Assembly: GCA_023436715.1 (NCBI GenBank)
Contig: JAEZIJ010000032.1
Location: 1-64,000, forward strand
Reading direction: 5' to 3'
From: Acidobacteriota bacterium
Lineage (GTDB): Bacteria > Acidobacteriota > Terriglobia > Bryobacterales > Bryobacteraceae
DNA: 64,000 nucleotides
Under the pieces are notes generated by a model. That model made no database searches. It was not told where the DNA came from and was given only the letters and a program-made list of their open reading frames with translations. Below are positions 43,801-52,274 of this stretch, one piece after another (the first letter of the stretch is position 1; the number at the start of each line of letters is the position of its first letter). The position numbers and the translations under genes were made by a program.

Positions 43801-44328
43801 CTGCAATTCGAGGTAGAAGTTGCCGCGGCCGAAGATGTCTACGTAGGTGTAGGCGAGGCGGCGGGCTTCCTCGTAGCGGTCCGCGAGCAGCGTTTCGTTG
43901 ACGTCTCCGCGAAGGCAGGCCGAGAGGGCGATGAGGCCCTTAGAGTGGCGCGCGAGCAGGTCCTTATCGATCCGGGGCTTGTAGTAGAAGCCTTCGAGGT
44001 AGGCGGTCGAGACGAGATCGATGAGGTTGCGGTAGCCTTCCTGATTTTCGCAGAGCAGAATCAGGTGGTTGTAGCGGTCCGAGTCCGAGCGGGTCTTGTG
44101 GCCCTGCTGAGAGACGTAGGCCTCGCATCCGATGATGGGCACAACTCCCTTGTCTCGGGCGGCGTTGTAGAAATGGACCGCGCCGAACAGGTTGCCGTGG
44201 TCGGTGAGCGCGATAGCCGGCATTTTCTGCTCGGCCACGAGGTTCACGAGCTGGTTTACCTCGCACGCTCCATCCAGCAACGAGTAATCGGAATGGCAAT
44301 GGAGATGGACGAAGGGAGTGTCGGACAT
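40873..44328 (-). CDS. dnaE: DNA polymerase III subunit alpha
   Basis: 1151 aa, the usual DnaE length. N-terminal PHP domain (FVHLHCHSDYSLLDGA at 6-21, ALTDHGNLFGA near 40). Polymerase core with catalytic aspartates in MPDIDVDF near residue 405 and GPGRGSAAGSLVGY near 373. Helix-hairpin-helix region near 790-890 and an OB-fold near 985-1070 (VSLCGILTSIQRRRNKEGKPW, ends quoted). This is the main replicative polymerase. Transcribed in the same direction as accA, 108 bp upstream of it. Confidence 0.97.
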   Translation of the reverse strand: MSDTPFVHLHCHSDYSLLDGACEVNQLVNLVAEQKMPAIALTDHGNLFGAVHFYNAARDKGVVPIIGCEAYVSQQGHKTRSDSDRYNHLILLCENQEGYRNLIDLVSTAYLEGFYYKPRIDKDLLARHSKGLIALSACLRGDVNETLLADRYEEARRLAYTYVDIFGRGNFYLELQDHGLEQDKRLLPLIVRLSRETGIPLVATNDTHYLHRDDARPHEIMLCIQTGKTMSDPSRMKWPNPVFYLKDRPEMMQLFGEVEESLDNTWEIAQRCNVKLEKVKEPFPKFEVPEGHSTDSYFEYVARQGFERRRARLETLSAAGRLKHHLPEYAERLDREIQMIQKMKFSGYFLIVWDFIRFSKSCGIPVGPGRGSAAGSLVGYSMGITDIDPLEYGLLFERFLNPERVSMPDIDVDFCTRRRGEVIQYVTEKYGREQVAQIITIGTLGARAAIKDVGRVLDMSFADVDRITKLVPSVLNISLADAIKMEPGFAQASQKDPRVGDVLEVARRLEGMARNAGVHAAGVVISPQPLKELVPLYRTSKDEIVTQYDMSGLEKLSLLKMDFLGLTTLTLIHDAIELIEKHRGVKLVVEDLPLDDPKTYEIFTKAFTSGIFQFESSGMRDILRRYQPSRIEDLCALNALYRPGPIQGGMVDDFIERKHGRRPVSYDFPVLKEILEETYGVIVYQEQVMQIANRIAGYSLGEADLLRRAMGKKKAEEMAKQRARFLGGALERGHQRKKAEKLFDLMEQFAGYGFNKSHSAAYAYLAYVTAYLKANYPIDFMAALLTSETGNTAKIVKYIGECRDMGIRVLPPDVNSSDWSFTPDGEAIRFGLGAIKSIGQSAVESIIAGRREGGPFTSIYDFCERVDLSAVNRRMIESLIKAGALDSLAPVRSRLFAAVESAMESGQKAWRDRQSGQGGLFGEVLDEQPHERPLPQVPEWPDQEKLAGEKEVLGFYVTGHPLERYREKVAELSTHASDTLEGLERGVDVSLCGILTSIQRRRNKEGKPWASMQLEDLNGSVDAVLFTTNYDRLVQFLVEDNAVLVKATALPDDSGATKVSIQDIIPLDVAGVLYPSLVSIRVSLGKENDAAAALNELFARKPGQTSVRLRLESSRDFSLSLDIATKVKPDREFIREIERICGPDSYEKLAG

Positions 44329-44411
44329 TTCCCGGTAAAGGGTATGGTAGCACTCCGGGCTTTGGGGGTTCTGCTGCTACGATATTGTGTTTCGGGACAG
44401 GAGCCAAGCAC

Positions 44412-44987
44412 ATGAAAGTGGTCGCCATCAACGGCAGCGCACGCAAGGACGGCAACACGGCCATTCTCCTCCGGCACGTGATGTGCGAGCTGGAGAAGGA
44501 GGGCATCGAGACGGAGCTGATCCAGATGAGCGGGGCGAAGATTCACGGGTGCCTGGCGTGCCGGACCTGCTCATCGCGCAAGGACGGGCGCTGCAGCCAG
44601 CGGGACGACATGGGGAACGAGTACATCGCGCGTATGGCGGAGGCGGACGGCATCCTGCTGGGCTCGCCGACCTACGTTACGGATGTGTCGCCGGAGATGA
44701 AGGCGCTGATCGACCGCGCATGCATGGTGGCCAAGGCGAACGGCGGGATGCTCCGGCGCAAGGTGGGCGCCGCGGTTGTGGCGGTGCGCCGCGCCGGCGC
44801 GACCCATGCGTTCGATACGCTGAACCATTTTTTCATGATCTCGGAGATGATTATTCCGGGTTCGTCGTACTGGAATGTGGCGATTGGCCGGGATATCGGG
44901 GACGTGGAGCGGGACACGGAAGGGATTGAGACCATGCATGTTCTGGGGCGGAACATGGCTTGGTTGATGAAGAAGATTCAGGGGTGA
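44412..44987 (+). CDS. iron-sulfur flavoprotein / NADPH-dependent FMN reductase-like
   Basis: 191 aa from ATG 44412 with AGGAG 8 bases upstream. Flavodoxin-like fold: FMN phosphate loop NGSARKDGNTAIL at 7-19, and GSPTYVTDVSPEMKALIDR near 87. Between them cysteines C47, C50, C53 and C61 form the compact CxxCxxCx7C motif of the Isf family, which binds a [4Fe-4S] cluster. Such proteins pass electrons from ferredoxin or NAD(P)H to acceptors including oxygen and peroxide. It diverges from dnaE and converges on brnA. Confidence 0.9.
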   Translation: MKVVAINGSARKDGNTAILLRHVMCELEKEGIETELIQMSGAKIHGCLACRTCSSRKDGRCSQRDDMGNEYIARMAEADGILLGSPTYVTDVSPEMKALIDRACMVAKANGGMLRRKVGAAVVAVRRAGATHAFDTLNHFFMISEMIIPGSSYWNVAIGRDIGDVERDTEGIETMHVLGRNMAWLMKKIQG

Positions 44988-44993
44988 GAGGGG

Positions 44994-45272
44994 TCAGGCG
45001 CTCCGTCGCTCTTTATCCAACCGCTCAGCGAGGAAGATCTTTAATAGAGACTGATATGGTACGTCTCGCTTGTTGGCGAGCACTTTAAGATCCTCAATCA
45101 TCGAGACTGGCAAGCGTAAGGAGATGGTGCGAAGCGTAGGCTTCAGGTTCGGGAATTTACGCTTCTCCGCCGCTTCCCAGTCGATGAACTCGGTGGAATC
45201 GTGCTCAGCCCAGAATTCTCGCTCATCGTCTTCAGAGCGAAACTTAGGGATTTCCCTCTTCGTGTTTGCCAT
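44994..45272 (-). CDS. brnA: BrnA family antitoxin
   Basis: 92 aa. The N-terminal IPKFRSEDDEREFWAEHDSTEFIDW (ends quoted only as IPKFRSEDDE and DSTEFIDW) wraps the toxin in characterised homologues. The C-terminal LRTISLRLPVSMIEDLKVLANKRDVPYQSLLKIFLAERL region (residues 48-85) is a ribbon-helix-helix DNA-binding domain. It neutralises BrnT and represses the operon. It overlaps the end of brnT by 29 bp, the usual toxin-first order of this system. Confidence 0.9.
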   Translation of the reverse strand: MANTKREIPKFRSEDDEREFWAEHDSTEFIDWEAAEKRKFPNLKPTLRTISLRLPVSMIEDLKVLANKRDVPYQSLLKIFLAERLDKERRSA

Positions 45273-45567
45273 AAATTTCCTGCTCTCTGCGATTCATGTC
45301 TCGCGCTGAGATCACGCGGATACGCTTCCGCCGTATAGTGAACGCAACGAATAGGCAACGCCCGCGGCTGGTTCTTCCAAGGGCGTAGTACCTTTTCTCA
45401 CGTTGCGAGTGACGAACATCGCTGCGAACGACCAGCGGATCATTGAAGAAAACACCTTCGGCCTCCTCTGGCGCTACCTGGTGAAGATCCCAGTTCTTGT
45501 GGATATTCGCTTCGTCCCAATCGAAGCCGATGCAGTCATCCAGCGGAGATCTGCGCGGCTTCGTCAC
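45244..45567 (-). CDS. brnT: BrnT family ribonuclease toxin
   Basis: 107 aa from GTG 45567; the frame extends to 45639 but the operator palindrome lies in that stretch. The BrnT pattern is complete: GFDWDEANIHKNWDLHQVAPEEAE near residues 14-37 (ends), VFFNDPLVV, RYYALGRTSRGRCLFVAFTIRR (ends) and IRVISARDMNRREQEIY. BrnT proteins are RelE-like endoribonucleases that halt translation until bound by BrnA. Nothing in the sequence suggests inactivation. Confidence 0.9.
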   Translation of the reverse strand: MTKPRRSPLDDCIGFDWDEANIHKNWDLHQVAPEEAEGVFFNDPLVVRSDVRHSQREKRYYALGRTSRGRCLFVAFTIRRKRIRVISARDMNRREQEIYGKHEEGNP

Positions 45568-45571
45568 AATT

Positions 45572-45594
45572 CTCAGTATACGATGATCGTATAC
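45572..45594 (-). promoter_or_regulatory. brnTA operator palindrome with overlapping -10
   Basis: GTATACGA (45576-45583), TGA, TCGTATAC (45587-45594): perfect 8-bp arms, 9 bp upstream of the chosen BrnT start. On the minus strand TATACT overlaps the proximal arm as a -10, with TTCTCA 17 bp upstream as a partial -35. This position fits repression by a BrnT-BrnA complex. Confidence 0.65.
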
Positions 45595-45661
45595 AGATGA
45601 GAATCTGAGCGTACCAAGTACGCACGGCCTCGCCAGCACGAGCGGTTCAGCGGCCCGGCAG

Positions 45662-45713
45662 GGGCTGAAGCCCGTACTTTGCTAGCGTTTTGCGGCACGG
45701 CTAAAGCCGTGCC
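45662..45713. repeat. two intergenic hairpins downstream of the ASPIC gene
   Basis: GGGCT/AGCCC (45662-45666 with 45669-45673) and GGCACGGCT/AGCCGTGCC (45694-45702 with 45705-45713, 2-base loop). They lie between the brnTA promoter and the stop of the large secreted protein gene; no T-run. Confidence 0.65.
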
Positions 45714-45735
45714 CTGATACAAAGTCCTGCACAGC

Positions 45736-48700
45736 TTAGTCCACCGCGCGCGCCAGGGAAGGCATGAGCTTCACGGCTCGGCGTGTGTTGTAGTTCTTGC
45801 GCCAGGCTTGGTGGGCGGGGCCGCCGGGGAAGCGTTCCTTCGCTGGGTACGGATATTGGCTCATGCCGTGGAACGGGAGCGGCTCGACGGTTTGGGAGAA
45901 GGCGGTGTTCGGGTCGCCGTCCTTTGACCAGCCGTCCACTAGCAGGAGGAAATCGCGTTTCCAGCCGGCGGCCACGGGCGGAAGCGCGCGCGCGTCGAAA
46001 CTGATGCGCAGTTCGTCTCCCGAACCCATGATGACGAAGCGGTCGTCGGCGGCTCGCATCAATTCGCTCACGTCGCCGTAGCGCGTGTAGAGGCCGGGGA
46101 TTGGGTTCCACATCGCTTCCGGCACCCAGTGCGCGTACTGGTAAGTTTCGGGCTGCTCGCGGCGCGGGTCCAGTACGGCGCGTGAGAAGCCGCGCAGGTC
46201 GAGTTCCGCACGCGCAGGGTCGAGGGATGTCATGCGCACCCGCGGGGCGGCCGTATCTTCGCTGAGGAACACCTCGTCCCAGAAGAGGCAGGTATTCGTG
46301 ACGATCCGGACCTCGCGCGAAGCGGAGAGGAACTTGCCGGTGAGGTCCACCACAATCGTCTTCGGGCCACCCGAAGGCACGCCCATGTCTTCGATCACTG
46401 TGCGCCAGCGCCCGGCGGCGTCCTTCACCTGAAGGTAGGGCATAACGAGTCCACCCTGGCTGCCCTGCGAAACCGCCATGAAGGTGCTGCCGTCGGCCCA
46501 ATCGATCCAGCCGTTGAGCACCAGGATGGCGCGGTTCGCGGGCGCGGCCTGCGGGCCGAAATCGAGATCGAGCGAGTGCATTCCGGCGCGTCCGGCGTAA
46601 TCGTGCCGGAAGCCGGCGGCATAGATGCGGTCGTGCCGCAGCACGTTCCGGAGCACGTCCTGACCGCGATCGTTGCTGGCGGCGCGCGGATAGATCCGGC
46701 GGCTCACGCCGAAGAGGCGGAACTCGGGGAACGGCGGCGCTTTGAATTTATCGTTCGTGAACAGCTCGACGCCCTCGGGGTGATCCACGGCGATCAGGCG
46801 GGCCTGGTCGATGTAGGAAACTTCGTGCAGTTCCTCCGTGATGCGGATTTCGTAGCGGCCATTGACAGGGACGAGCGAACCCGCGGGAAGCTGAAGGTAC
46901 TCGTCGCTATCCACCGGGAAGTAACTGCCATCGCCGGAACTGGCGCCGAGCGGGGCCACGCCCAGCACGTCGCTGATGAACTGGAACTCGCGTCCGTTCC
47001 AGGCAAACACCATGGGGCAGGAGCCGGAAAGCCGGGGCGCTTCCTTGTAAGTGGCGGCGCGCGCGGCGGCTTCGTTGGGCTGGTTCTGGATGAGGCCGTT
47101 CGGCCAACTGATGCGGACGGTGTCGATTTCCCGCGCCAACCCGAGCCCGAACAACAGCGGCACGCCTTCGTAGATCTTCTTCTGATACCGATCGCCGGCC
47201 TTGACCTCGATCTCCGTGCCCGCGCCGATCTTCACGTTCTTCACGCCGGAGAGAGCGACGCGGATCCACTGGTTTTTCGTGGCGGTCTGGTTGAGGAACA
47301 CGTGAACGCTGCCATCGGGTGCGACGGCGGCAAGGTCGGCGCGGCCGTCCGCGTCGAAATCGGAACCGGCCCAGGCGACGGCGGGAAGGAAGCCGGCCGG
47401 AGTATTGGCCGGGGCGAGCTTCGTGAGCCCCAGGTTGCGGTAGACGGCGCTGCCCGCGACGAGGTCGGAAATGCCGCGATTTTCGAGGTCGGCGAATTCG
47501 AACGCGCCTGCCGGTGCGGCTGGCGCGGCGGCGCGGAACTTGCCATCACGGTTGAGCGCAACGCCGGCGCCCGAGGGCGCGGTGAATGCGAGATCGATCC
47601 AGCTATCGTTATCGAGATCGACCGGGCGCAGCGACTTCGCTCCGGCCGGCAGAACCGTGAGCGGAGCCGCGGTGTAAACGCCTCGCATCTGGTCGCTGTA
47701 GAGGACGCCGGCGTGGTCCGCGTAGGAAACGGCGAGGTCGGTAGCTTTCGTATCCGGCACGACGCGCAAAGGAGCCGCCGCGATCGCACGACCTGGGGCA
47801 AAGGGGAAATGCGAGGTGTAGTCCGCGAATTTCCCGCCCTCGTTGCGCAGCAGAACGGACCTGGCTCCGAACAGGAACAGGTCGAGGTCGTAATCGTGGT
47901 CGAAGTCGATCCAGACGGCCGATTCAAAGCGTCCGGCGGGGAGGCCCGCCTCCTTCTTCTCGAAGCGGCCTTTCACGTTTTGATAGAGCAGCGGGCCGCT
48001 TTCGGTGAGGATCGAGAGGTCGGCAAGCTCGTCGTTGTCGAAGTCGCCGGCGGCGACCGAGATCACGCCCTTGAGGCCGTCAAGGCCGGAGTTCGCGACC
48101 GGTTCGGCACCCTTGCGATAAAGGCGGATGCCGTCGCGCGACCAGGCGAGGAGGTCGGACGAGCCGTCCCCGGTGGAATCGATGACGAGGAGGCCGGCGG
48201 ATTTCGGATCCACGGCGCCGGCGAGCTTGCGATCCTGAAACTTGAGTGCGGCGGCGGGAGCGGTCTCGGCGGCGGGGCGCGCCTGGATGGGATCGTAGAG
48301 CTCCGCGTAGTAGCACCACTCCATATCCTCGGAGTCGTCGGCGGCCTTCTGGCGGACCTTGGCATCCTGGAACACTGCAAGGGCTTTGGCGGCTTCGTCT
48401 TCCTTACCGAGGAGCCGGTACACGTTGTAGAGCTGGAAGCGGGGAGCGACGAGTTTTGTGTCGAGCTTCGCGGCGATTTCGAACTGCCTGATCGCGTCCT
48501 GTTCCCGGCCCGTAAGGTTGTAGAGCAGGCCAAGGTTGTAGTGCGAGACCGGCTCGTCGGGAACGAGTTTCGTCATCTGCTCGAACTGGCGCACGGCTTC
48601 CGGGTAGCGCGCTTCGCGTTTGAAGGCGACGCCCAGGTTGAACCAGGTATGGGGCGGGGCGGGGTCCTGCTTCTGGGCTTTTTCCAGCTCGGCGATGGCG

Positions 48701-48972
48701 CCCTTCGCATCGCCGGAGCGCAGCAGGGCGAGGCCGTAGTTCAGCCGTTCGCGGAAGGAATCCGGGGCAAGGTCGAGGGCCTTTTTCAGTTCCGCGGCGG
48801 ATTGAGCAACCGTGGTGGGCGTTTCAAAAAGCGCCTTGCCGAGATTGCGGTAGCGCCAGAGCAATTCCTCGTTGGAGGCGGAACCGGCAGAGCGCGGATC
48901 GGCACTCACGAGCAGAATAAGAGCCGCAACTACAGTGAGAAGCGGCGCCACGGACAGTCTGAGTTTCCGCAT
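45736..48972 (-). CDS. large secreted TPR / FG-GAP (VCBS) / ASPIC-UnbV protein
   Basis: 1078 aa with signal peptide (residues 8-25). Residues 60-210 are TPR repeats (AHDS-type units such as WFNLGVAFKREARYPEAVRQFEQ). Residues 250-560 hold FG-GAP/VCBS-like repeats with calcium-type loops (DSTGDGSSDLLAW, GDFDNDELADLSI, IDFDHDYDLDLFLF, SDFDADGRADLA). An ASPIC/UnbV domain follows (VKIGAGTEIEVKAGDRYQ, RISWPNG near 620). The last 400 residues are an uncharacterised beta-rich region. Likely anchored or displayed outside the cytoplasm and involved in binding; no enzymatic motif is seen. The SIMPL gene lies 54 bp upstream. Confidence 0.9.
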   Translation of the reverse strand: MRKLRLSVAPLLTVVAALILLVSADPRSAGSASNEELLWRYRNLGKALFETPTTVAQSAAELKKALDLAPDSFRERLNYGLALLRSGDAKGAIAELEKAQKQDPAPPHTWFNLGVAFKREARYPEAVRQFEQMTKLVPDEPVSHYNLGLLYNLTGREQDAIRQFEIAAKLDTKLVAPRFQLYNVYRLLGKEDEAAKALAVFQDAKVRQKAADDSEDMEWCYYAELYDPIQARPAAETAPAAALKFQDRKLAGAVDPKSAGLLVIDSTGDGSSDLLAWSRDGIRLYRKGAEPVANSGLDGLKGVISVAAGDFDNDELADLSILTESGPLLYQNVKGRFEKKEAGLPAGRFESAVWIDFDHDYDLDLFLFGARSVLLRNEGGKFADYTSHFPFAPGRAIAAAPLRVVPDTKATDLAVSYADHAGVLYSDQMRGVYTAAPLTVLPAGAKSLRPVDLDNDSWIDLAFTAPSGAGVALNRDGKFRAAAPAAPAGAFEFADLENRGISDLVAGSAVYRNLGLTKLAPANTPAGFLPAVAWAGSDFDADGRADLAAVAPDGSVHVFLNQTATKNQWIRVALSGVKNVKIGAGTEIEVKAGDRYQKKIYEGVPLLFGLGLAREIDTVRISWPNGLIQNQPNEAAARAATYKEAPRLSGSCPMVFAWNGREFQFISDVLGVAPLGASSGDGSYFPVDSDEYLQLPAGSLVPVNGRYEIRITEELHEVSYIDQARLIAVDHPEGVELFTNDKFKAPPFPEFRLFGVSRRIYPRAASNDRGQDVLRNVLRHDRIYAAGFRHDYAGRAGMHSLDLDFGPQAAPANRAILVLNGWIDWADGSTFMAVSQGSQGGLVMPYLQVKDAAGRWRTVIEDMGVPSGGPKTIVVDLTGKFLSASREVRIVTNTCLFWDEVFLSEDTAAPRVRMTSLDPARAELDLRGFSRAVLDPRREQPETYQYAHWVPEAMWNPIPGLYTRYGDVSELMRAADDRFVIMGSGDELRISFDARALPPVAAGWKRDFLLLVDGWSKDGDPNTAFSQTVEPLPFHGMSQYPYPAKERFPGGPAHQAWRKNYNTRRAVKLMPSLARAVD

Positions 48973-49026
48973 GACGATCTTGTTTTGCGATTGTACCGTG
49001 GCGCACGTGGGGCAGGGCGGAGGACG

Positions 49027-49716
49027 TCAGCGGCTCACTTCGACCTGTAGGGTGACCACGGCGTGTACGTCCACCGTTCCGGGTTCGACCGGCGTTGGCG
49101 CGGCCTCCATCCTGGCCATCATCATCATCGGGCGGACCGGTGTCTCGGCGCCGGCGTCCGCGGAGAGCACGCGAAGGATTGTTACGCCGAGTGCATTCGC
49201 GATCACTGCGGCATCGGCCCGCGCCTTCGTGGCGGCCTCGCCCAGAGCCTGGGCGTGAGCGGCCGCGCGGTCTTTCAGTGTGTACTCGAGCCGCTGTATG
49301 TTGTTGGCGCCGGCCTGCATGGCGCCGTCGATGAGCTTGCCGACGGCCGGGAGATCGGCGGTGACGACCTCGACCGTGTTGCGGGCAGTGTAGCCGGCGA
49401 TCTCGGGCGCGCCGCCGGGCTTGGGAGCCCTGTAGTTGGGTTCGAGTGTGTAATTTGTGGTGCGGATTTCGGCCTTCGGGCCGGCGATGCCGCGCAACTC
49501 GCGCAAGACCGCATCGGCGCGGGTCGCGTTCTGCGAACCCGCAGCCTGGGCGGTGGAAGCCTGCGTGACGACACCGATCTCGATCCGCGCCTGGTCCGGC
49601 CGCGCCTTCACTGTCGCTTCTCCAACCGTACGAATGGAAGGCGGCATCCTCTCGGGAGGCGCCTGGGCGAGCGCACAGCCAGTCATCAGAAGTATGGCAA
49701 AAATGGGTAATTTCAT
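49027..49716 (-). CDS. SIMPL (DUF541) domain periplasmic protein
   Basis: 229 aa with signal peptide (MKLPIFAILLMTGCALAQ; the GC may also be a lipobox). SIMPL blocks: IRTVGEATVKARPDQARIEIGV near 28 (ends), LEPNYR near 95, IAGYTARNTVEVV near 108, and a terminal VTLQVEVSR. Proteins of this family are periplasmic, often oligomeric, and linked to oxidative or antibiotic stress. GAGGGA lies five bases upstream of ATG. Same strand as the ASPIC gene, 54 bp before it. Confidence 0.9.
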   Translation of the reverse strand: MKLPIFAILLMTGCALAQAPPERMPPSIRTVGEATVKARPDQARIEIGVVTQASTAQAAGSQNATRADAVLRELRGIAGPKAEIRTTNYTLEPNYRAPKPGGAPEIAGYTARNTVEVVTADLPAVGKLIDGAMQAGANNIQRLEYTLKDRAAAHAQALGEAATKARADAAVIANALGVTILRVLSADAGAETPVRPMMMMARMEAAPTPVEPGTVDVHAVVTLQVEVSR

Positions 49717-49789
49717 GAGTCCCTCGCTTGTTTGAGATTACAACAGTGCGACTGCACCCGCGGGGTGACGGGGCGCGTCTAACAGGCGT

Positions 49790-50371
49790 ATGAGCAAGGA
49801 CGACGTGAACCGGGACCGCCAAGCCGGTCCCGGGCCGGCGGAGGAGGCGCTCTCGAAAGCGCTGATGAAGCGCAAGGGGGGCGGAGAACCGCGCAGCGTT
49901 CTCGGATTGCTTCGGGAAATCGGCCGCACGCTGGTGGCCTACATCGGCGGGCAGATTGTGGTTTGCCTGATCCTGTCGGGGCTATACATGATCGGATTCT
50001 GGCTGCTCGGCGTTCCGCTGTGGTTCGTGGTGGCCCCGGTGTGCGGTTTCCTGAGCGTGATTCCGCACTTCGGCTCGGTGATTGCGCTATTGCTCTCCGT
50101 TGGCGTCTCCGTGATCGGCCGGATCGGTCTCGAGCGGACGTTGGGCGTGCTCGGGGTGTTCGTTGCCGTGTCAACGCTTGAAAGCTACTGGCTGACGCCT
50201 CGGATCATCGGGCGGCGGCTGCAAATCCGGCCCCTGTATGTGTTCCTTGCGGTGCTGCTCGGCGGGGCGATGTTCGGCTTCCTGGGCCTGCTGCTGGCCG
50301 TGCCGGTGCTGGCCGTTTTGATGGTGATCTACCGGTTCGCGCGGGGCGAGTCGAGGACGACCACTTCGTAG
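49790..50371 (+). CDS. AI-2E/PerM family transporter, short C-terminal form
   Basis: 193 aa, about half the usual 350. After a charged N-terminus (1-40) it has four to five helices matching the second half of AI-2E proteins: TLVAYIGGQIVVCLILSGLY near 48, IPHFGSVIALLLSV near 91, ESYWLTPRIIGRRLQIRPL near 130 (the conserved P.I.G…..P), and a final pair of helices. Either a naturally short form or an N-terminally lost remnant; the frame is open and codon use looks normal. It overlaps the convergent GHL6 gene by 43 bp. Confidence 0.75.
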   Translation: MSKDDVNRDRQAGPGPAEEALSKALMKRKGGGEPRSVLGLLREIGRTLVAYIGGQIVVCLILSGLYMIGFWLLGVPLWFVVAPVCGFLSVIPHFGSVIALLLSVGVSVIGRIGLERTLGVLGVFVAVSTLESYWLTPRIIGRRLQIRPLYVFLAVLLGGAMFGFLGLLLAVPVLAVLMVIYRFARGESRTTTS

Positions 50372-52233
50372 GCCCCGAGCCGCGGCAGCGTGAACGCCGT
50401 TTTGCCGTCACGTGTGGAGAGGTTGAGTTTCTCCCCGGTGCCGGCGACGGTTCCCGCCCTGAATTCTTCCGAGAGTTCGACCCTGATGTTGTTCATTGGA
50501 ACGGGCTCGAACCATGCCGTCTGCGAGTGCCCCGAGAGGTTCACGAAGTGCACCAGGGTGCGGGCGCGCGCGGGTTGGCGCATCACCGTGATCTCGACTA
50601 GCGGATGAGCGTTGGTGGTGAGCTGCCGGCCGCGTGGCAGGAGGCTGTCGATGAGATCCGATACCAGCGCGGCGTGAGGCGGGGAGCTGTGCCGGTGGTA
50701 AAGCGCTCCCACCTGCCAGGGCAGCCACGCAACTCGGCCCGCGCCCAGGGCGGTGATCAGCAAGCCGGGTTTGTCCGTTTCCACTTTGTCGGTCCAGACT
50801 TTTTCCGGCGGGCCGTAGCGCGCGGGCGGAATCAGCGTAAGCGGGCTGGGGCCTTCGGTTTCCAGATACTCTCCGTCGAGGAAGACGATGTCCGTGCCTT
50901 TGAGGGACGGCAAGAGCGCGTGGTCGCGGATGCGGAAGTAAGCCGAGCGTGTGCCGGTCCAGCGGCGTACGGGCTTGGCGCCATCGGGCGCAATCACGAG
51001 ATCCCATGGGCCGCGGCCGAGCGCGTCAAGATTATCGGAGACGGCGAAGGGGATGTGCCGTTCGCTCAGGATGCGGAAGAAGCCGCGGTAATCCGCCTGG
51101 CGCGCGCCCATTCCGAGCAGCAGCACGCGGGCGGCGCTCTGGTGGCCCGCGTAGAGGTCCGCGTGTTTCTTGTGCCAGTCGAAGACGGTACCCGCGGCGA
51201 CGAGCGCATTGCGGTCGTCCTGATCGGGCGTACCGAGCATTGCGAACGCGGGGCCCGCGCCGTTCGCCATGTTCTGATACAGCCGCGTTCGAATCTCCGC
51301 CGGCGGCACGGTGGAGAAGCGGTACGGAATGTCCACGAAGGACATGCAAAGGTTGAAGGCCATTTTCGACGGCTGGGAATTACGCGCGCGGTTCACGTTG
51401 TCGCTCGCCGAATAGGGCCAGAGCGGCAGCGGGCGATCGACCGCGGTGTTCGATTCCGACATGATGCCATCGACGTGCTGCTCGATGTACGTCAGGAAGG
51501 CGGCGCGGGGCCGCTTGCGATGAATGAGTTCGGCGATGCTCGCCGCCACCTCGTTTTTCGCCGCTTCCATGAACTCGCGGTATTCGGCGCCGGGCGATTC
51601 AGGCAGGGGCCGGTGGTAGCGGGCTTCGAAGCGCGCGCGGCAGGCGTCGCAGCGGCACAGGCCCATGGGGTTGCCGCTGTAATCCGCGCTCGGATTGCCG
51701 AACATGTTGAAGAACAGGCCGTCCACGTGGTAGCGTTCGATGGCTTCGGAAAGTATGGCGAGCGCGTGCCCGCGGTAGTAGCCTCCGTTGATGCAGGTGG
51801 CGTAGGTGCCGTTGTAGACGACCGGATCGCCGTTCGAACGCTTGAAGAACCACTCGGGGTGCGCGTCGTAGACCGCCTTCTGAGTCTTGCTGAGATCGAA
51901 GCGGCCGATGACGCGGATACCGCGGGCGTGGGCTTCGCGCAGCACGTCGCCGAACAGATCGCGGCCGGGCGGCAGGAACGGGCTGGGATAGTGGAACTGG
52001 GTCTTCGTCGGGTAATACGCGGTGATGCCGCCCATTCCGAACAGGAGGGCATTGGCTCCGAGGCCGGAGACCTGTTCGACGAGCCGGGCGGGGTCGAGTG
52101 CGGCGTCGGTCTCGCGCAGGTTGGTCTGCACGAGGCGGACGGGTTCGTCCATCCACCACCTGGGCTGTGCGGCGCACGGCAGCACGGCGGCTGCCAGGAG
52201 GACGGCGGCGGTCCTGAGTCTTCCGTTCAGCAC
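50329..52233 (-). CDS. secreted GHL6-type putative glycoside hydrolase
   Basis: 634 aa with a signal peptide (residues 5-22). Residues 40-200 match the hypothetical glycosyl hydrolase 6 TIM-barrel region: LVEQVSGLGANALLFGMGGI, ARGIRVIGRFDLSKTQ, HPEWFFKRSNGDPV and ERYHVDGLFFNMFGNP. A Cys-rich CRCDACRARF near 192 may bind metal. A later half resembles beta-galactosidase trimerisation-like and beta-sandwich domains (LITALGAGRVAWLPWQVG). Substrate unknown; the catalytic acids cannot be assigned with confidence. Confidence 0.82.
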   Translation of the reverse strand: MLNGRLRTAAVLLAAAVLPCAAQPRWWMDEPVRLVQTNLRETDAALDPARLVEQVSGLGANALLFGMGGITAYYPTKTQFHYPSPFLPPGRDLFGDVLREAHARGIRVIGRFDLSKTQKAVYDAHPEWFFKRSNGDPVVYNGTYATCINGGYYRGHALAILSEAIERYHVDGLFFNMFGNPSADYSGNPMGLCRCDACRARFEARYHRPLPESPGAEYREFMEAAKNEVAASIAELIHRKRPRAAFLTYIEQHVDGIMSESNTAVDRPLPLWPYSASDNVNRARNSQPSKMAFNLCMSFVDIPYRFSTVPPAEIRTRLYQNMANGAGPAFAMLGTPDQDDRNALVAAGTVFDWHKKHADLYAGHQSAARVLLLGMGARQADYRGFFRILSERHIPFAVSDNLDALGRGPWDLVIAPDGAKPVRRWTGTRSAYFRIRDHALLPSLKGTDIVFLDGEYLETEGPSPLTLIPPARYGPPEKVWTDKVETDKPGLLITALGAGRVAWLPWQVGALYHRHSSPPHAALVSDLIDSLLPRGRQLTTNAHPLVEITVMRQPARARTLVHFVNLSGHSQTAWFEPVPMNNIRVELSEEFRAGTVAGTGEKLNLSTRDGKTAFTLPRLGAYEVVVLDSPRANR

Positions 52234-52274
52234 TGGGATATCATACTTCGCTTGGGGTACGATGTAGGGCGGAG

